Origin: Marinifilum sp. D714
GTDB taxonomy: Bacteria > Bacteroidota > Bacteroidia > Bacteroidales > Marinifilaceae
DNA length: 64,000 nt
Assembly (NCBI RefSeq): GCF_030851345.1
Contig: NZ_JALPNU010000001.1
Location: forward strand, 248,001-312,000
Direction of reading: 5' to 3'
Shown: piece by piece, positions 63,497 through 64,000 of the stretch
Layout of the letters: the number at the start of each line of letters is the position of its first letter
Numbering within the stretch: position 1 is the stretch's first letter
Notes under the pieces: model-generated
The model's input: only the letters and a program-made list of their open reading frames with translations
The model's database searches: none
Told to the model about the DNA's origin: nothing
Position numbers and translations under genes: made by a program

Positions 63497-63517
63497 GCAA
63501 GAACTAATCAGAAATCA

Positions 63518-63640
63518 GGGCTACGCCCCCAGATTAATATGGTATCTTATTTTTCTACGAAGATTTTAGGGCTAACGCCCCAATTAATTCATATCTTTTG
63601 TACTACGAAAGACAAAGGGCTAGACCTCTTTAATTTGATA
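63518..63640. repeat. REP-like hairpin repeat, copies B to D
   Basis: AGGGCTACGCCCC, about 24 bases, TTCTACGAAGA, then AGGGCTAACGCCCC, about 20 bases, GTACTACGAAAGA, then AGGGCTAGACC: a unit of about 47 bases repeated nearly three times, matching copy A at 61966-62045. It fills the gap before the final gene. Confidence 0.7.
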
Positions 63641-63665
63641 ATAAATACCCATAAAACACCACAAC

Positions 63666-63941
63666 ATGACTCTAAAAGAATTATTCGACATCGCAAAATT
63701 GCAACTCCAGGATTTAACCGATCTGGATACTCCTGATTTTAGATTAGAGCAAGCAGAATTACTAAAAGAGGATGACATTTGGGAGATTGTAGTGTCCTAT
63801 TTGGTTGAGGATACCAATAAAAATACAATTCCATCGGCTGCTTTGACTTCTGAACATCATTTTCAGAGAGTATTTAAAAAGATTAGAATTGATAAGGAGA
63901 AAAATGTAGTTGGTTTCTATATGTATGATAGCAGAAAGTAA
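63666..63941 (+). CDS. Small acidic protein of unknown function
   Basis: A 91-residue protein starting KELFDIAKLQLQDLTDLD; the sequence EDDIWEIVVSYLVED followed by FKKIRIDKEKNVVGFYMYD forms two helix-strand units. It has some feel of the gas-vesicle GvpO-type small domain but without its diagnostic residues. No signal. Confidence in coding is good because of the coherent protein pattern; function unknown. It is the last gene in the window. Confidence 0.6.
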   Translation: MTLKELFDIAKLQLQDLTDLDTPDFRLEQAELLKEDDIWEIVVSYLVEDTNKNTIPSAALTSEHHFQRVFKKIRIDKEKNVVGFYMYDSRK

Positions 63942-64000
63942 TTCTACTCGAATTCAGCAAATTAAATATATCCCCTAGCTAACATCAAATTATAATTGGT

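Overview
The window reads as chromosome from a marine, gliding-type Bacteroidota, most like the Marinilabiliales/Marinifilaceae (inference from protein flavour; no rRNA or tRNA is present to settle it). Supporting signs are low GC with AT-rich spacers, weak or absent Shine-Dalgarno sequences, Bacteroides-type promoters (TTTG, about 19 nt, TAnnTTTG), DUF3857, DUF4369/TlpA, DUF3795 and DUF4932 families, and a menaquinone-based respiratory life style.

Layout. 1-1,208 (minus): menC (cut by the window edge) and menA. 1,367-9,517: Tat-signal protein, HD hydrolase, small membrane protein, lipoprotein, AsmA-like giant, then a minus-strand DEAD-box helicase followed by three tandemly triplicated cold-shock genes. 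10,282-15,089 (minus): GNAT enzyme, menB, menD, menF and a MenI-type thioesterase, so the menaquinone pathway is split by about 9.7 kb of unrelated genes. 15,199-15,390: a fourth cold-shock gene. 15,596-16,973: asnA with a remarkable leader. 17,041-20,358: secreted subtilase and small proteins. 20,556-29,012: NtrY/NtrC-like two-component pair divergent from an ABC transporter with two FtsX-type permeases. 29,068-30,624: DGC zinc-binding protein and a double adenylate-kinase protein. 30,855-37,645: periplasmic electron-transfer cluster (Tat FeS lipoprotein, NrfD, monohaem and seven-haem cytochromes) without a catalytic subunit. 37,723-41,956: two DUF3857 proteins. 42,109-44,260: small protein, pdxH, sugar kinase. 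44,631-48,119: a 1,162-residue protein resembling PPi-dependent PEP carboxykinase. 48,770-57,831 (minus): lactate-use operon (lutC, lutB-lutA fusion, small protein, lctP, D-lactate dehydrogenase, porin). 58,351-63,941: helical unknown, a 20-bp phased repeat array, a frameshifted and an intact TlpA-like protein, a DUF4932 protein and a small acidic protein.

The most exciting feature is the asnA leader. Two asparagine-rich leader peptides (9 Asn in 24 residues; 8 consecutive Asn in 17) lie in series, each followed by a strong intrinsic terminator. In each, a copy of or match to the terminator's 3' arm sits at the end of the leader reading frame, so it would be hidden by a ribosome that finishes the peptide and freed by a ribosome stalled on Asn codons. 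This is a complete sequence-level model for tandem Asn-tRNA-sensing transcription attenuation of asparagine synthetase A.

Other notable points: a probable sigma-54 promoter with two palindromes whose centres are 22 bp apart between the NtrC-type regulator and its likely target transporter; a minus-strand structured RNA candidate with two GNRA hairpins and its own terminator near 48.4 kb; and two short-period intergenic repeat arrays.
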